Notes under the pieces: generated by a model
What the model was told of the DNA's origin: nothing
The model's input: the letters and a program-made list of their open reading frames with translations, nothing else
Databases searched by the model: none
Made by a program: the position numbers and the translations under genes
Shown here: positions 46,500 through 59,760 of the stretch, piece by piece
Position numbering within the stretch: position 1 is the stretch's first letter
Layout: the number at the start of each line of letters is the position of its first letter
Origin: Vitellaria paradoxa
Lineage: Eukaryota > Streptophyta > Magnoliopsida > Ericales > Sapotaceae
Direction of reading: 5' to 3'
DNA length: 64,000 nt
NCBI GenBank assembly: GCA_019916065.1
Contig: CM034244.1
Coordinates: forward strand, 36,274,877-36,338,876

Positions 46500-47925
46500 T
46501 ATCATCCTGGGTGATTTTTTATTATTTATTTATTTATTTTTATTTTTTGGGGGGAGATATGTTGTAATGGCCCCATCCAATATCGTGCTGCATTAAAAAA
46601 AAAAAAAAAAATGATTGTCTGGTTAGTCATGCAAGAAAATATTCATAATTTCTGCATCTTTTACTTGTCTTCTGTGCTCCCCCGAACAAATCAACATTAT
46701 GTTGATTGTATGCAATGTTTTGAAAATTTGAACATTCGTTTTCATTACATGTGTTTTTTTAAAATTCTGGTTTGACAAATCTCTAGTGTTGATTTTATAT
46801 GATGTTTTAGAAAATTTGATCATCATAAACTGGGCAGTGGTTGGGTGGATGAGTTAGTTGTTGAACCGTTGCCAAATTGTAGGTTATAATTTCATTATAA
46901 GTATATGGAAAATACTGAAATGATAAATTTTTATTGGTAGTGCTAATACATTGTTTACACTGATATTTGATTTGTCTTTACTCATTTTGTTGCATGTGCG
47001 TATAAAGGTCATAAAATTAAAATGAGTAAAATATTTAGGTAATACTTATTTCAATTTATTGCCTATAACAAGCACACCCTCATCTCATAAAAATAAGTTT
47101 TTTTTTGTTTTTTTTTCTTAAATAGCTTTGTTACTCAAAATAAGTTTAGGATAAAATTGTCTCTCAGTTACCAATGAAAAGTAAAAATGAAAAATAAGTA
47201 AAATGATTTCAATTTAGATTTTCTTGAAGGTTGATGATATTTTTACTTTTATTTAAGTTCTTGAGATTAGACCAGACTAATCTCTTTTAATTGCAAAAAT
47301 TAAGTGCATAAAACTTTAATTTATTATAATATTGTTAATTCTCATCAGTAATATTTAGTTAAATAATTACGTAATTATTTATTAACCAGTTGAATTAACT
47401 AATTTAACGAAAAATTTACTTCTGGAAATTACGATGAAATATACTAGAAAAGAATGGTCATTACCATGCCTTATTTTTATTTTCTCATTTTGGATGCGTT
47501 TAGAGTTACAAAAAAAAAAAAAAAAAGATAAAGTGAGATAAACTGTAAATTCGTAATTCGTGTAGTGAGATAAAAAGTGAATAATTTTTAATTTTTTTTA
47601 AATTCTTTTTTACCGTTTTTTAAATTTTGTTTGTCACGTCAAATGAATCTTTTGTATAGTTGTGAGAGCAATTATGCACATTCGTGGAATTAAAGATTAA
47701 GAGAAAAAATTTTGAATTGAAATAGTGGTAGCTACTAGCCACCATCACAACTATTCACCCACTCATCATCACCCCTAACACTCTCACATATCCATCTCCA
47801 CCCCTGCTCACTCATCACAATTACCATTACTTTCACTGTCACCTATTATTACCTACCATTTTCACAATTACTCTACTACCTTGATTAATCCCGCCTTTTC
47901 TTTAAATTAATTTAATTTAATATAA
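46500..47925. other. Intergenic stretch between TBP 3' end and full-length LINE
   Basis: The TBP 3' UTR probably ends before about 46500. Beyond it the DNA is AT-rich with poly-T runs and one family-B MITE (47492-47649). No gene is supported on either strand. Confidence 0.5.
47492..47649 (+). mobile_element. Family-B MITE
   Basis: The 158-bp sequence starts GGATGCGTTTAGAGTTACA and ends GTCACGTCAAATGAATC, imperfect inverted repeats. The interior GATAAAGTGAGATAAACTG and GTAATTCGTGTAGTGAGA closely match the family-B copy at 25420. It is non-coding. Confidence 0.5.
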
Positions 47926-47940
47926 TATTAAAACAAAAAC

Positions 47941-50900
47941 AACTCCGCCTATGTTTTTTTTCATGACCGGTCCCAAGCCCGGATAAATGAGGAGGGTTGT
48001 GTTAGGTAGTCGACAGCCAGCGTAAAATTTTGTCGAATTTTTTATGGATTTTATGACACCTAATGAGATTTCGTGGGGGCCTTCCCTACTTAGCGACGTG
48101 TTGTATGGTCCGAGTACAGTGTTAAATAAGCAAGGACCGCTGCATCGGCGCCGGGGTGCAGTGTTAAATAGGCAAAGGTCCTCGCACTTTCCTGGACGAG
48201 TGGGGGGGCAAGGAAGTTAGTCCAAAATAGAAGGCTGAGATTAGGTACTTGGAATATTGGGAGCTTAACTGGGAAACTTATGGAAGTGGTGGATACAATG
48301 GAAAGGAGAAGAATTGCAATTGCTTGCTTGCAAGAGACGAAGTGGGTGGGATAGAAAGCTAAAGAGATTGAGAGGACTGTGTATAAGTTATGGTATACGA
48401 GACTTAATAGATCGAGAAATGGGGTCGGCATAGTAGTAAGCAAGGACCTAAAGGAAGATATAGTTAATGTGAAACGCCGTGGAGATAGGATTATTGCAAT
48501 TAAGTTAGTGTTAGGAGAAGAGATAGTAAACGTAATTAGTGCTTATGCCCCCCAGGTGGGCTTAGGAGATGTACATAAGGAGAAGTTTTGGGAAGACTTG
48601 GAAGGAATGCTATTAGAGATACCTCAAGGAGAGATGGTCTTCATAGGAGGAGATTTGAATGGTCATAAAGGACGCGACATAGATGGATACATAGGAGTAC
48701 ACGGGGGATATGGTTACGGTGATAGAAATGAAGAAGGGAAGGATATTTTGGAGTTTGCAGTGGCTTATGATCTCATGGTGACGAACACCTTTTTTAGGAA
48801 GAGAGAGGAACATTTGGTGACTTATAAGAGTGGCTCCTCAAAGACACAGATTGACTTCTTCTTAACTAGGAAAAGAGATCGTGTAGCTTGTAAAGATTGT
48901 AAAGTTATACCAGGGGAGAGCTTGACTGCCCAAAATAGGTTGTTGGTCATAAATGTGCAGCTTCAAAGGTGGGCTAAAAAAAGAAGTCGTACAGATGCTC
49001 AAAGACTAAATGGTGGAACTTAAAAGGTGATAAGCAAGCAGCATTCAAGGAAAGAGTACTAGAGGAAAATATTTGGACGGTAAATGAGAGTGCAAATATT
49101 ATGTGGGATAAGGTAGCAAAATGTATTAGGAGGGTAGGGAAAGAAGTCTTAGGAGAATCCAAAGGGAGTGCTCCGGCACATAAAGAGGCATGGTGGTGGA
49201 ACGAGGCCGTCTAAGACAAGATAAGAGTTAAAAGAGAGTGTTTTAAATCTTGGCAAAACGGCCGAAATGAAACGAACTTGGAGAGGTATAGAGAAGCTAG
49301 AAGAGAAACCAAAAAGGCAGTTAGTAAGGCTAAGGCAAAGACATTTGAGGATTTATATAGGTGACTTAACACTAAGGAGGGCGAAAGAGAGATATTCAAG
49401 CTTGCTAAATCTAGAGATAGACGGACCAAGGATTTAAACCAAGTTAAATGCATTAAGGATGAGGATGAAAAGGTATTAGTAAAGGAAGATGAGATAAAGG
49501 AGCGTTGGAAGAGCTACTTCTACAAGTTATTTAACGAAAGCAGTAGTAGTGACATAAATTTGGGCAGTTTACCACTTTTAGGGAAGAATTAAATTTTATG
49601 TTCTATAGGAGAATCAGTAGGGAAGAAGTAAAAGAAGTATTAAAAAGGATGAAGAATGGGAAAGCGGTTGGGCCAGATGGTATCCCTATTGAGGTTTGGA
49701 GGTGCTTAGGAGAGAATGGCATAAGTTGGTTGACAAAACTTTTTAATGTAGTGCTAAAGAGCAAGAAGATGCCTGATGCATGGAGGAAAAAGTATCCTTA
49801 TACCCATATACAAGAACAAATGAGATATTCAGAACTGTGCGAACTATCGCGGGATTAAATTGATGAGCCATACGATGAAATTATGGGAGAGAGTTATTGA
49901 GAGAAGACTAAGAAAGACAATAAACGTTTCAGAGAACCAATTTGGTTTCATGCCTGGAAGATCAACCATGGAGGCTATCTTTCTCTTGAGGAGGTTAATG
50001 GAACAGTATAGAGAAGGTCAAAAAGATTTGCATATGGTGTTTATCGATTTAGAGAAGGCATATGATCGGGTTCCTAGGGAGATTCTATGGAGAGTATTGG
50101 AAAAGAAATGAGCGTGTGTCGCATATATTGAGGCGATAAAGGACATGTATGATAGAGCCATGACATCTATACGGACGACTGGTGGAGAGACTAATGAGTT
50201 CCCTATCACGATTGGTTTACATCAAGGCTCATCGTTAAGCCCGTACTTGTTTACTTTAGTTATGGATGAGATTACAAGACATATTCAAGATGAGGTGCCG
50301 TGGTGTATGCTATTTACAAATGATATTGTTTTAGTAGATGAGACGAGAGAAGGAGTGAATGTTAAGTTAGAATTGTGGCGGGATACGTTAGAGACAAAAG
50401 GGTTTAGGCTAAGTCGATGCAAGACGGAATATATGGAATGTAAGTTTAGTCAAAGTAGGATAACGAGTAGTATAGAAGTAAGTTTAGGCACACAAAAGAT
50501 TGTAAAGAAAGATAAATTTAGGTACCTTGGATCTATAGTGCAACAAGATGGAGGGATTGATATTGATGTAAGTCACAGGATTCAAGCTGGATGGACCAAA
50601 TAGAGGAGTGCTTCAGGAGTTTTGTGCGACTGAAAAATCCCCCTCATGGTGAAAGGAAAGTATTATAAGGTAGCGGTTAGACCAGCGCTGCTATATGGAT
50701 CAGAGTGTTGGGCAGTAGAGTATAATCATGGTCAGAAGATGGCAGTTGCGGAGATGAGGATGTTAAGGTGGATGTGCAGGATTACAAGGAAAGATAGGAT
50801 TAGGAACGAGGAGATTAGGGGAAAAGTAGGAATAGCACCGATTGAAGATAAAATGAGAGAAAACCGATTAAGATGGTTTGGCCATGTTAGAAGGCGTCCA

Positions 50901-51103
50901 GCAGAGGCACTTGTTAGAAGGTGTGAAAGTATGGAGATTGTCAGGAGTAGGAGAGGTAGAGGAAGACCCAAGAGAAGCTGGAAAGAAACCATTAAACATG
51001 ACCTAACCTACCTAGATTTATCGAAGGACATGCCCCTAAACAGATCAAATTGACGTCGACAAATCCATATAGTCGACTCCACCTAGTGGAAAAAGGTTTG
51101 GTT
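47941..51103 (+). mobile_element. Full-length RTE-type LINE (copy 2), decayed
   Basis: The 3,163-bp insertion is flanked by the perfect 15-bp direct repeat TATTAAAACAAAAAC (47926-47940 and 51104-51118). The 5' end includes ATGACCGGTCCCAAGCCCGG, a start I associate with plant RTE elements from memory. A short internal repeat, CAGTGTTAAATARGCAA (48119-48135 and 48162-48178), follows. Endonuclease and reverse-transcriptase regions are then read in order, and the end is a GGTTTGGTTT tail with no poly-A. About 3.2 kb is a usual full length for this clade. Confidence 0.9.
48236..51086 (+). pseudogene. RTE LINE endonuclease-reverse transcriptase, inactivated
   Basis: An AP-type endonuclease domain comes first: LGTWNIGSLTGK, CLQETKW (catalytic Glu), NVISAYAPQ, FIGGDLNGHKG (Asp, Asn) and SKTQIDFFLTR. 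The final conserved His appears as Asn in SLTAQNRLLVI. Reverse transcriptase follows: [39 protein letters not shown] and GLHQGSSLSPYLF. The YADD-type box is changed to FTND, losing a catalytic Asp. In-frame stops occur at about 48350, 49212, 49362, 50109, 50600 and 50632. Frame changes lie near 49005, 49575 and 49790. It is therefore dead, unlike the open but truncated copy 1. The basic C-terminal region and stop match copy 1. Confidence 0.88.
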
Positions 51104-51118
51104 TATTAAAACAAAAAC

Positions 51119-54003
51119 TAATTATTTTATTCTAATTTTATTTAACCTAGAAGTAATAAAAGAAAGTTAAAATATTTAACATTATTTAATTACGATCAAA
51201 CAAAAAAATGAAAATAATTATTCTACTTCATTCTTGCATTCAAATCATTCTATTCAATAATATAAATCGAGATTTTTTTGAGTCATACAATTTGTTTGAA
51301 CTTGATTCATAACCTTAACGAGATCAAACTTGAATTGAGAAAATTTAGCTCGAAAACTTTACAATTCAGCTTGATAAAATAATATATATTATGTAATAGT
51401 TTTATATTTTAAATCAACCATGTAATTCTAATTTTATTAGTGAACTAATCTCAAATTTAAATTTTGTATTATCAAGTCAATACAATAGTTCAAACCCACA
51501 ACTTGCCGGAATCTACCCAAAATCCAAAAGTTCAATTTCATCCCACAATAATTCACAACCAGTCATCATCTTCAAGCTTGTAATATTGAATGACAAATTA
51601 ATAGTCAATCGGGTTCACTTTAAATAATTTTAAAAAGTAAATAAATATAGCCTTTTTAAAATTAATAATGCTTATAATGTCTTAATCCAAATCTTTCTTA
51701 GTACGTATTAAATACCTATAAAAACTCAATTTTATTATTTTTTAAAGAAGACACATATAATTAATTTTGTAAACATGTCATATACTCGCTAAATATGTTA
51801 TCAAAAATGTTAAAAACTTATCAAAAAGATGTCTTCTTATTATTTTTTTAAATAGACACTTATTATATTCCTATTAAATATTATTGGCACATATTGGATA
51901 CTTATTGATGGGACAGAATTCTCGATCGTCTGGTTAAGCTAGGCATTGAACGGTCTTATGAGGTTTAACCCGACCGAGCAAGATCAAACTCGGACGACAC
52001 TGATCAACCAAGGCTTGGTCGGTCGGTCGGTCGGTCAGTCTCGAGCCATTGTCTCGAGCAGGACGCCTGTGGCTGAACTGCCCATGTGGTTCCTACGATA
52101 TTCATGCCTAGAATCGCATGATTCCTGTTGCTATGGAGGTCGTGGCCACTTTCGTATTTGTAGGCAGCATGCATGAGATTGTAAAATATTCCATTTATGG
52201 AACATTTCTGTAACAGACAGATCTCTACGAGGTGATCCTTCTATTCCTGTTACACCCAATGACATACATATAAGGAAGGGCTTCACCTGTCCATGAGGTA
52301 CAGTACACTCTCTCTTTAAAACAAACTACACTCTCTAATTCGTTAAAAGATTCCCAGGTTGCTTATGGTTCCAAAAATTCTTCGACAGACATCATATCAA
52401 TGTTTCTCAGCGATTCTTAACGGAGAAGCGTTGCAGGTGATTTGAGAGTGGTCTCCAAATTTATTGTACCCTCACTTATTAAAATATATTTTATTATTTT
52501 TATTTTTTAAAATAAACATTTAAAAATATATTAATCATTGACAAATATTATTAGTACGTATTAAAAAATTTATTGAAATATGTCATCTTATTTTTATTTT
52601 TTAAGATAGATTATTTCAAATGACATCTTTTGGGATTGGAAAGAAACTCGCAGTCGTTACCCGAAAATGTGCACTGGGTGAAACCTGTTCTATGGATATT
52701 TCAAAAGACATCTTGATGGTTAAATTTACATTTAGTGAGATAGACAACAAATTTAACAGGGAATGAAACACGAACAAATTTAACCGGGAATGAAACACTC
52801 TATTCCAAATACGGAATGGGGAATCCAAAGTCCACTTTTAATGATGCGCAACAGCGTGGTCAAAGATTTAACGTGGTGGGTGTGTTTTTATTTTTTTAAT
52901 ATTTATGGAGAGTTTGGATTAAAAAAAATTGAGGTAAATTGTAAATTTACAATTCGTATAATAAAATAAATAAGATAAAAAGTAAAAAAATTTTAAATAT
53001 TTTAAAAAATTTTTTAATTATTTTTTATTTTTAACAAACCAAACATAAAAGTAATATTATATTTTATAATAATTCAAAAATTCTGTCTCTTATGATCTCA
53101 CGTGGTAAGTGCTGTGCGATTGTGGAGGTGCTGCAATCATTAGGATTGCGACGGCGGAGCAGTGTCGGAGAGGAGAGGTCATTCAGTGGCCCGATTTGAG
53201 AAGGGATAGGTCGACGGTGCTTATGATTTTCTTCTTCCAATTTTTTTTTTTTTGTTTATTATTCAAATTGTCGATTATTAACAAATTCTACAGTAATAGG
53301 CATCAGGTAAAATGATAAATATATATCTCCGGCAACATAACGGTGACAAGAAAAATGGGTGCAACTTTAATTAAAATGTGAACTTTTTATTAAATCTCAA
53401 CACTATATTTAGAGCACGAATTTATAAAGTGAAAAGAATGGAAGGATAGCGAGAATACAAATTGATATTTGAAAAAAAAAAGAGACAAATTTATTTTATT
53501 TATTTGAGTTAAAAAATGTTATTAAAATAAATAAATATTAATCAAAAAAATTAATTTTTACCTCGACGAAGCATACAAAAATTACACTAACAATTTTATT
53601 TTTTCCTTCAAAAATCTAATCACAGCTATTTACCCTTTTATCAATGTAACTATTTAAATGTGAATTTAGGTCGTGTTTAATTATGGGATTATAAAAGAGA
53701 GATTAGACTATTAGTTCAGTGGAACCCAACCTGCTTTGTTTGGGTTTGTAAAATAATTAGGGACAACAAGTCCACTTTAGATAGTACATCCCTCAAAATA
53801 GGGATGAGTAATACCATGGGAGTGTAGTATTATTTATACCTTACCTTTAGATTTATTTCTTGCTAAAATTTAAAAACTCAAAATTATTTCCCATCATATC
53901 ATATGTTATATTACATTTTTATCCTATTTTATATCTCACCAACTAAACACCAAAAAATAATCACACATAAAAAATTAATCCAATATTATATTCAATCCTA
54001 CAT
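51119..54003. other. Intergenic stretch downstream of the LINE
   Basis: No gene is supported. A GC-richer block at about 51906-52450 contains a GGTC microsatellite (52016-52035). A TATAAGG-like motif (52269-52275) is followed by CT-rich sequence, so the block resembles a solo LTR, but its ends and target duplication could not be established. A family-B MITE lies at 52905-53049. The rest is AT-rich. Confidence 0.4.
52905..53049 (+). mobile_element. Family-B MITE, short copy
   Basis: It begins ATGGAGAGTTTGGATTAAAA and ends TTAACAAACCAAACATAAAAG. The interior GAGGTAAATTGTAAATTTAC, AATAAGATAAAAAG and TTTAAATATTTTAAA matches the other family-B copies. It is non-coding. Confidence 0.45.
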
Positions 54004-55060
54004 ACTGGGTGCGTTTAGAGTGACGAAAAATAACAAAAAATAGCAAAAAAAGTGGTTTGAGAAAACTTTTGGTGTTTGATATGCGCATCTCAAACTCTAC
54101 TTTTTGGAAATGAATAGTGCCATTCCCATCTCGACGGATTGACCAAACTATTTAGATAGTTTAAGCTTGGTCAGGAGTCACTTTCCTAACTCGTGATTTG
54201 CCTTTTGTAGGAGGTGAGGTAAAGCACTTAACATGACTGCCATCCACGGAAGTATATAGTCGATTGAAAACCGTCCAAACGATAAATGAATTACGTCAGG
54301 ACAGTCTCGACAGATTGATCAAACTGTTTAGATAGTTTAGGCTTGGTCAGGAGTCACTTTCCCAACTTGTGACTTGCTTTTTGTAGGAGGTGATGTAAAG
54401 TACTTGACATGACTGCCATCCACGGAAGTATATAGTCAACTGAAAACCGTTCAAACGATAAATAGATTACGTTAGGATTGTCTCGACGGATTGGCTAAAC
54501 TGTTTAGATAGTTTAGACTTGGTCAGATTCACTTTGCCAACTCATGACTTGCCTTTTGTAGGAGGTGATGTAAAGCACTTGACCTGTTTAGATAGTTTAG
54601 ACTTGGTCAGAGTCACTTTCCCAACTTGTGACTTACCTTTTGTAGGAGGTGATGTAAAGCACCTGACATGACTGCCATCCACGGAAGCATATAGTCGATT
54701 GAAAATCATCCCAACGATAAATGGATTACATCAGAACAGTTTCGAGCAAAACTGGAGAGGGGGGGGGGGGGAGATAGAAGTAAACCGTCCAAATGAAACT
54801 ATAAATCTATCAAAACAACCTTAGAAAAATTAGTCGTAATGAAAGCCATTCGATAGCTTTAAGATTTTGTTGTGAGAATAGTAAAAAACTTTTTTATTAT
54901 TTAATTAATCGAGTAAAAAAAATTTTTACTATTTAATTAATCAAATTCTAATTATCAATTTTTTTATAAGGTATTAAATTTTTTTCAAATTTTGAAAAAA
55001 AGTAAAAAAATGTAAAAATATAAGAAAAATTTATTACGCCGGACAGACCCATTACCTCAT
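54004..55060 (+). mobile_element. Larger family-B-like element containing a tandem array
   Basis: Its left end GGGTGCGTTTAGAGTGACG matches the family-B start. Its right part (about 54865-55030) matches 61880-62030 closely, for example GTGAGAATAGTAAAAAA, ATTAATCAAATTCTAATTA and AAGGTATTAAATTTTTTT. The 176-bp tandem array lies between, so the array may be internal to the element. Outer limits are approximate. Confidence 0.4.
54130..54745. repeat. 176-bp tandem repeat, three to four copies
   Basis: Unit starts (CTCGACRGATTG) are at 54130, 54306 and 54482, an exact 176-bp period. A fourth copy is joined at 54584 after a deletion that removed the end of unit 3 and the start of unit 4. Each unit contains TTTAGATAGTTTA, TTGGTCAGGAGTCACTTT, TTTTGTAGGAGGTGATG, CATGACTGCCATCCACGG and GATAAATGRATTACGTCAG. 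Units are about 90% alike by eye. No protein reading frame runs through the array. Confidence 0.8.
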
Positions 55061-56071
55061 AGTAGTACTTATACCAATTACCCAATCCCCAGGTCAAACG
55101 TAGTCTTAAATTTTTATAAAGCTCGAAGGGTGTTTATCTGTATCAATATCTACGAATTTCAGATTCAACAAGGTGAGGGGCAGGGGTAGAGAGAGAGAGG
55201 TTGTAGAATAAGTGAAAATTTTATAATAGTTCATATTAAAACAGTAGACTATCATTGATTAGAAGGATTTTCATCAAATGAAGGCAAATCTAATTCAGAT
55301 ATAAATACACAATTTTGACATTTTTGTAATGTGTTACTGAAAATGAATTATTCAAAATCACTAAAATCATTCTCACAATCAATTCTAAATCTAATAAAAT
55401 ATAATAGCATTAAAAAAAAAAAGAGGTGACAAAACATTGATCACATAAACATAAACAAGAAGACAAAAACTTAAACATTGACAAGAGGTTGGATCATTAA
55501 AAGCTTCTTAAAACTCAAAAACTATTATATTGCAATACTTTTCCCCACCATTTTGCTTCCAGCTCTCTAAACAGTACACCAAAAAGCAGAAGCTGCTTCG
55601 CAACGGATATATATATATATATATAACTAGAATTCACAAAATGGGAAATGATGATAAAAGGACAAACTAGTAATAATTTAAAATAAAAAAAAGACCATAG
55701 AAATGATAAATAAAGCCAAAAAAAAAGAAAGTAAAACCTAAATTCAAACACCTAAGAGTATGGATAACTGTTAGAAACTAAAAGGCTATATAACCCGACC
55801 CACCATGACACCAAAAAAAAAAAAAAATTGGGGCCCCACATTCTCATCCTCCTTAGAACCTGATCCATCCGCCTTAGCACCTTGATATATATATTGAAGG
55901 AGCTTCCATAAACCTCTCTACAATCTGCCTGTTAAATCTGTGAATCAGTAAGGCGGGATCCCAAAAAAGGGTGGCCCCCAACAGAAGGATTAACCAGCGT
56001 TCGCCTGTATACATTTCCGCTAAAGCTGGGACTGTAAAAAGATCATAGGCCACCCCTTGTGCAACACAGAG
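55061..56071. other. 3' flank of the ECT gene
   Basis: Downstream (minus direction) of the ECT stop codon. The first several hundred bases probably form its 3' UTR; a TA microsatellite lies at 55608-55624. No other gene is seen. Confidence 0.5.
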
Positions 56072-59000
56072 CTAGCAACCATTCGCAACCCCATTTGCTA
56101 CCATCTTTTTCTCCAACACCACGGATGATTTAGCGGCAACCCCCTTTGGAGAGGCATCTCCAGATTTTGCAACAGAACCATTTTCCGTAAACTCCCCGTT
56201 GGGCTGAGCAGCAGGGGTACATTCTTGAACCAAATCAGGTGCAGCCTCCAACGATTTCTGTGGTTTTGTTTCTCCAGTTGCACCTTCTTTGTTCTTTTCA
56301 TCTATGGGCTTTCCTTCCCACACCTGTGTTGCCATCATGAAAAAAAATTACAGACCAAATTAGCTTTAGGTTACACCCTATTAACAAAATATGGTGGAAA
56401 AAATATGACAAGCATATATACATGTATATATATATATTGCAACTATAAAAGGGTAAAATTATGGCTTACCTGCGTCTGAAACTGCTGCTGCCTGGCTTTC
56501 TTCTCCTGAATTGTCTTCTGACGATCTTCGTAGAAACCAAAATCATCCAAGATGCATGTCTTGCTAGAATGATCCTTGAATATTTTGAGAATCTGTAGCC
56601 CCTGCTCTAATTTGACCTGCACAATACCAAGGAAGTTAGGATTGTAAAAAAATGAACAGAACAGAGCAGAAAATAGAAAAGAACAGTAAGAAAAACACAT
56701 ACCTCTTGTGTATCCCTACTGTTAGTGACTGGTTTGTTCTCATTATTCTCCAGAGTAATGTGTTTCAACAGACTATTGGACACATCTTTTACAATGTGCC
56801 ACTTGACTGGGAAACAACCGTTCCACTTGTCTTGTTGCCAGTACTCAAAATTCTTGTGAAAATCAACAGGCCCTACCATCTCCGCTACACCAACAAATTG
56901 CCCACTAGTATTGACCTACTCACAGCAATTGATGATTAGTTGCTAAAACCAGCAAAGTTACAAAAGAAATATAATCCCAATAAAGCAAGATGTGTCAAGT
57001 TCATACCGAGAAGAAAAGGAAAACAGGGCAGCCACCAGACTTCTGCTGAGACTCCTGGTATGCAGCATCAAGCTTTTTGTTACCATTTGGGGTGCTGGCC
57101 CACACATTATACTTGATGCTCTTGTGGACATCATCCTCACTATATGACTTAATGATAAAGAACTTAGCATCACTGTAGCTCTCAGGAAAATCTAATTTAT
57201 TGTATTGTTCCCGATCAGGAACCACACGCTTATCCTTCTCATCATCATTTGCTGCATTTAATGTAATGCTCTGCCCCTTCACCATCAATGTAGGGGTAAA
57301 CCCCTTTTGGTTCTTTGTGCTCTTGGCTCTTGGTCCTCTGTTTAGCTCATTTAAACCATCCATGCTCTCGTTGCTATAGCCAAAGAAACCATTATTCCGC
57401 CCCCTGGGTTTGTACTTGCCATCAACAGGCAACCATCCTCGTCCATATGTTCGTGAATCATAACCACTGGATCCAAAAGCAAGACCAGATCTCAAACTGC
57501 TCCCATACTGGCCATATACTTTGTTCGGGTACATCCTATTCATATACCCGTTAGCTGTGTTCAAGCCAGACATTGGTCTTGGTTGGTGCACACCCTGCAA
57601 AAACAATAAAAAAAAAAAATTCAAACAAATTTTTAAGATGGAAGCCATCCAGGAAGCTTGCATAATAAAGCCTGGTGACGAACCATTTGATCAACAATTC
57701 AATAGAATAAAAAAATTTATGGAACCCAGTTTGAATTGTCAGGCCAACAAAAACTTGATACAGATTAAGTACACATACCATAAAATGAGAATGAGGACGG
57801 TAATTTTGATTTCTTGATGATAGGGTATTACTTGCATGTGGCAGTGATGAAACCATTGATGTGCTATTCATAGGCCTAGGCTGCCCATCAGAAAACATTG
57901 GGCCATCCAACCAAGGGGTAGGAGATCTTAAGCTGTCAAAGCCAAATCTTGGATCTTGAAATCCAGAACCAGGAAGTCCACCAGGTACAACACCCCTTCC
58001 ATAAGAACTGACTGAATTAAATGATGAGTTCTGATATGCTGCTTTTGTGGGTGCTGATCCATTATTTCCCTTCACACCTCCACCGTTGACAATGGTGTTA
58101 GAGTTTCCATTGGGAGCGTCCACGGATAAAGGTGCTTGGTCAGCAGCTACAGAGGAAGAAATCTCGCCTTTGGGAGGTATAGCTGTAGTAGGGTTGTATG
58201 GCGCGCTAGTTGGGGTCAGGGGTTGAAAATACGGTGTTGGATACTGGTACTGTTGAGCCCCATAGAGCTGCCCATCATGCCCCAGAGTTGGAACTGGGGA
58301 ACCAGCTGGTGAATATGGACCATAGGGCGCATAACCATAACTGTGGTGATACATTAGCGACCCATTGTCCCCATAAACTCCCTACCAGTACAAATAAAGA
58401 GTAATAAACAAACATTAGATGGCAAATTACGATGACTAAAAACACCTAATCCAACCATGTCAACCACGAATTCTGCAACTGCAATATAGATTTATAATAC
58501 ATACAATCAATCAATACAATCGCAGAAAAGCATCAAAATAAACTAACTAAAAATACTTACAGGAGGCATTTCAACTCCCTCTGAAGTTGCATATCTAGAG
58601 TAGTCATCCCATTCATTAGCAGTCCCATCATAACCTATGCAAGAGTTTGCAATTATTCATCAATAAACCGTTTGCACACTTTTTCAATTGGGAAAATATA
58701 TCAAACAGATGAACAGCGGGATCAACCAATCGACCAATTTGAGCTTTGAATTTTGAGTAACGACAAAATTTTGCAACAGATCCCATATAACAGGCTCTAA
58801 AATATCAAACTCACTTCCATAAAAGTACGCAGTTGATGGATAACCATTGGGAAAATAGTACATAGCTGGATCCATGAAATCTTGCAATATTGGGGTCATG
58901 GATCGCTCATAAGGCTGGATCTGACCATTAGTCGCGTTGCCTGAATCAACAGAAGGCTGCATAGAAAATAATGACAAATTAACATCACTGATCCCAGAAA

Positions 59001-59760
59001 ATCAAATTTCAAATTCTTATTAAGTTATGCTAAAAATGTAAAAGTAAATCCAAGTGCAAATAACATAGAAAAAGCTGCCAATCACCTTCTTGGTAGGCTC
59101 AGGAATGTCAAGGGGATTGGCTTGAGAATCCAATGACAACTTCTGCAGCAAATCCGTAGCTTCTTTGGAAGTAAAAGTCAAGGAAAATTCATAGGTATCA
59201 AAAGCCATAGCAGAATAAACCAACCACAAGCCAATTTTTGAATTATCTGAATCAGATCTTAAAGCAAAATTAAAATTACAAAATAACTTCTTTTTGACTA
59301 AAAAAATAAAGAAAAATAAAAAACTTTTCAACCAAAAAAAAAAAAACTTCTCCCAAAAATTCTCATCTCACTAACTATTCTAGTAACAGTCAAACAAAGA
59401 AAGCATATCGTAGCTATTATAAAATTCACATATATCTTGTACAAGCAACCATAAACATGACCAATCAAGCACAAAACATTAAAAAAACCAAAAAATTCAA
59501 ACCCAACATCCTAGACAACAAAAATAGATATATCAAACCTAGATCTATGTAATAAATCAAAAAAAAAAAAAAATTGCCCAGAAGAGGTGAAAAAAGACGA
59601 CCCTAAATACAAACAAACCATAAGCTAACAAAGGCAGCAGGATCCAGAATCAGCAGATCAGAAAAGAAAAAGGAAAAAATAAAACAAACGAAAATCGAAT
59701 TGCACCCATAAGGTTAGAGTTGGTAAGGATACGATCTGCGGGAGTAGCAACAGCAGCCAT
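56072..59760 (-). CDS. ECT: YTH-domain m6A reader, ECT family (ECT2/ECT4-like)
   Basis: Plant ECT proteins are cytoplasmic YTHDF-type readers that bind N6-methyladenosine in mRNA. Coding exons (minus) are 59760-59733, 59162-59086, 58956-58815, 58634-58561, 58381-57779, 57594-57007, 56915-56703, 56616-56470 and 56323-56072. All are GT-AG and all phases join, giving 707 residues. The N-terminus [20 protein letters not shown] is the typical ECT2-type start. Residues 36-440 are a Tyr/Pro/Gly/Ser-rich disordered region ([25 protein letters not shown]). The YTH domain spans about 440-605 ([41 protein letters not shown]). The m6A cage Trp residues are W473 (NVWAS), W530 and W535 (YWQQDKW). The 57- and 5-residue spacing is that of Arabidopsis ECT2. 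The gene appears intact. Which ECT paralogue it is remains open. Confidence 0.93.
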
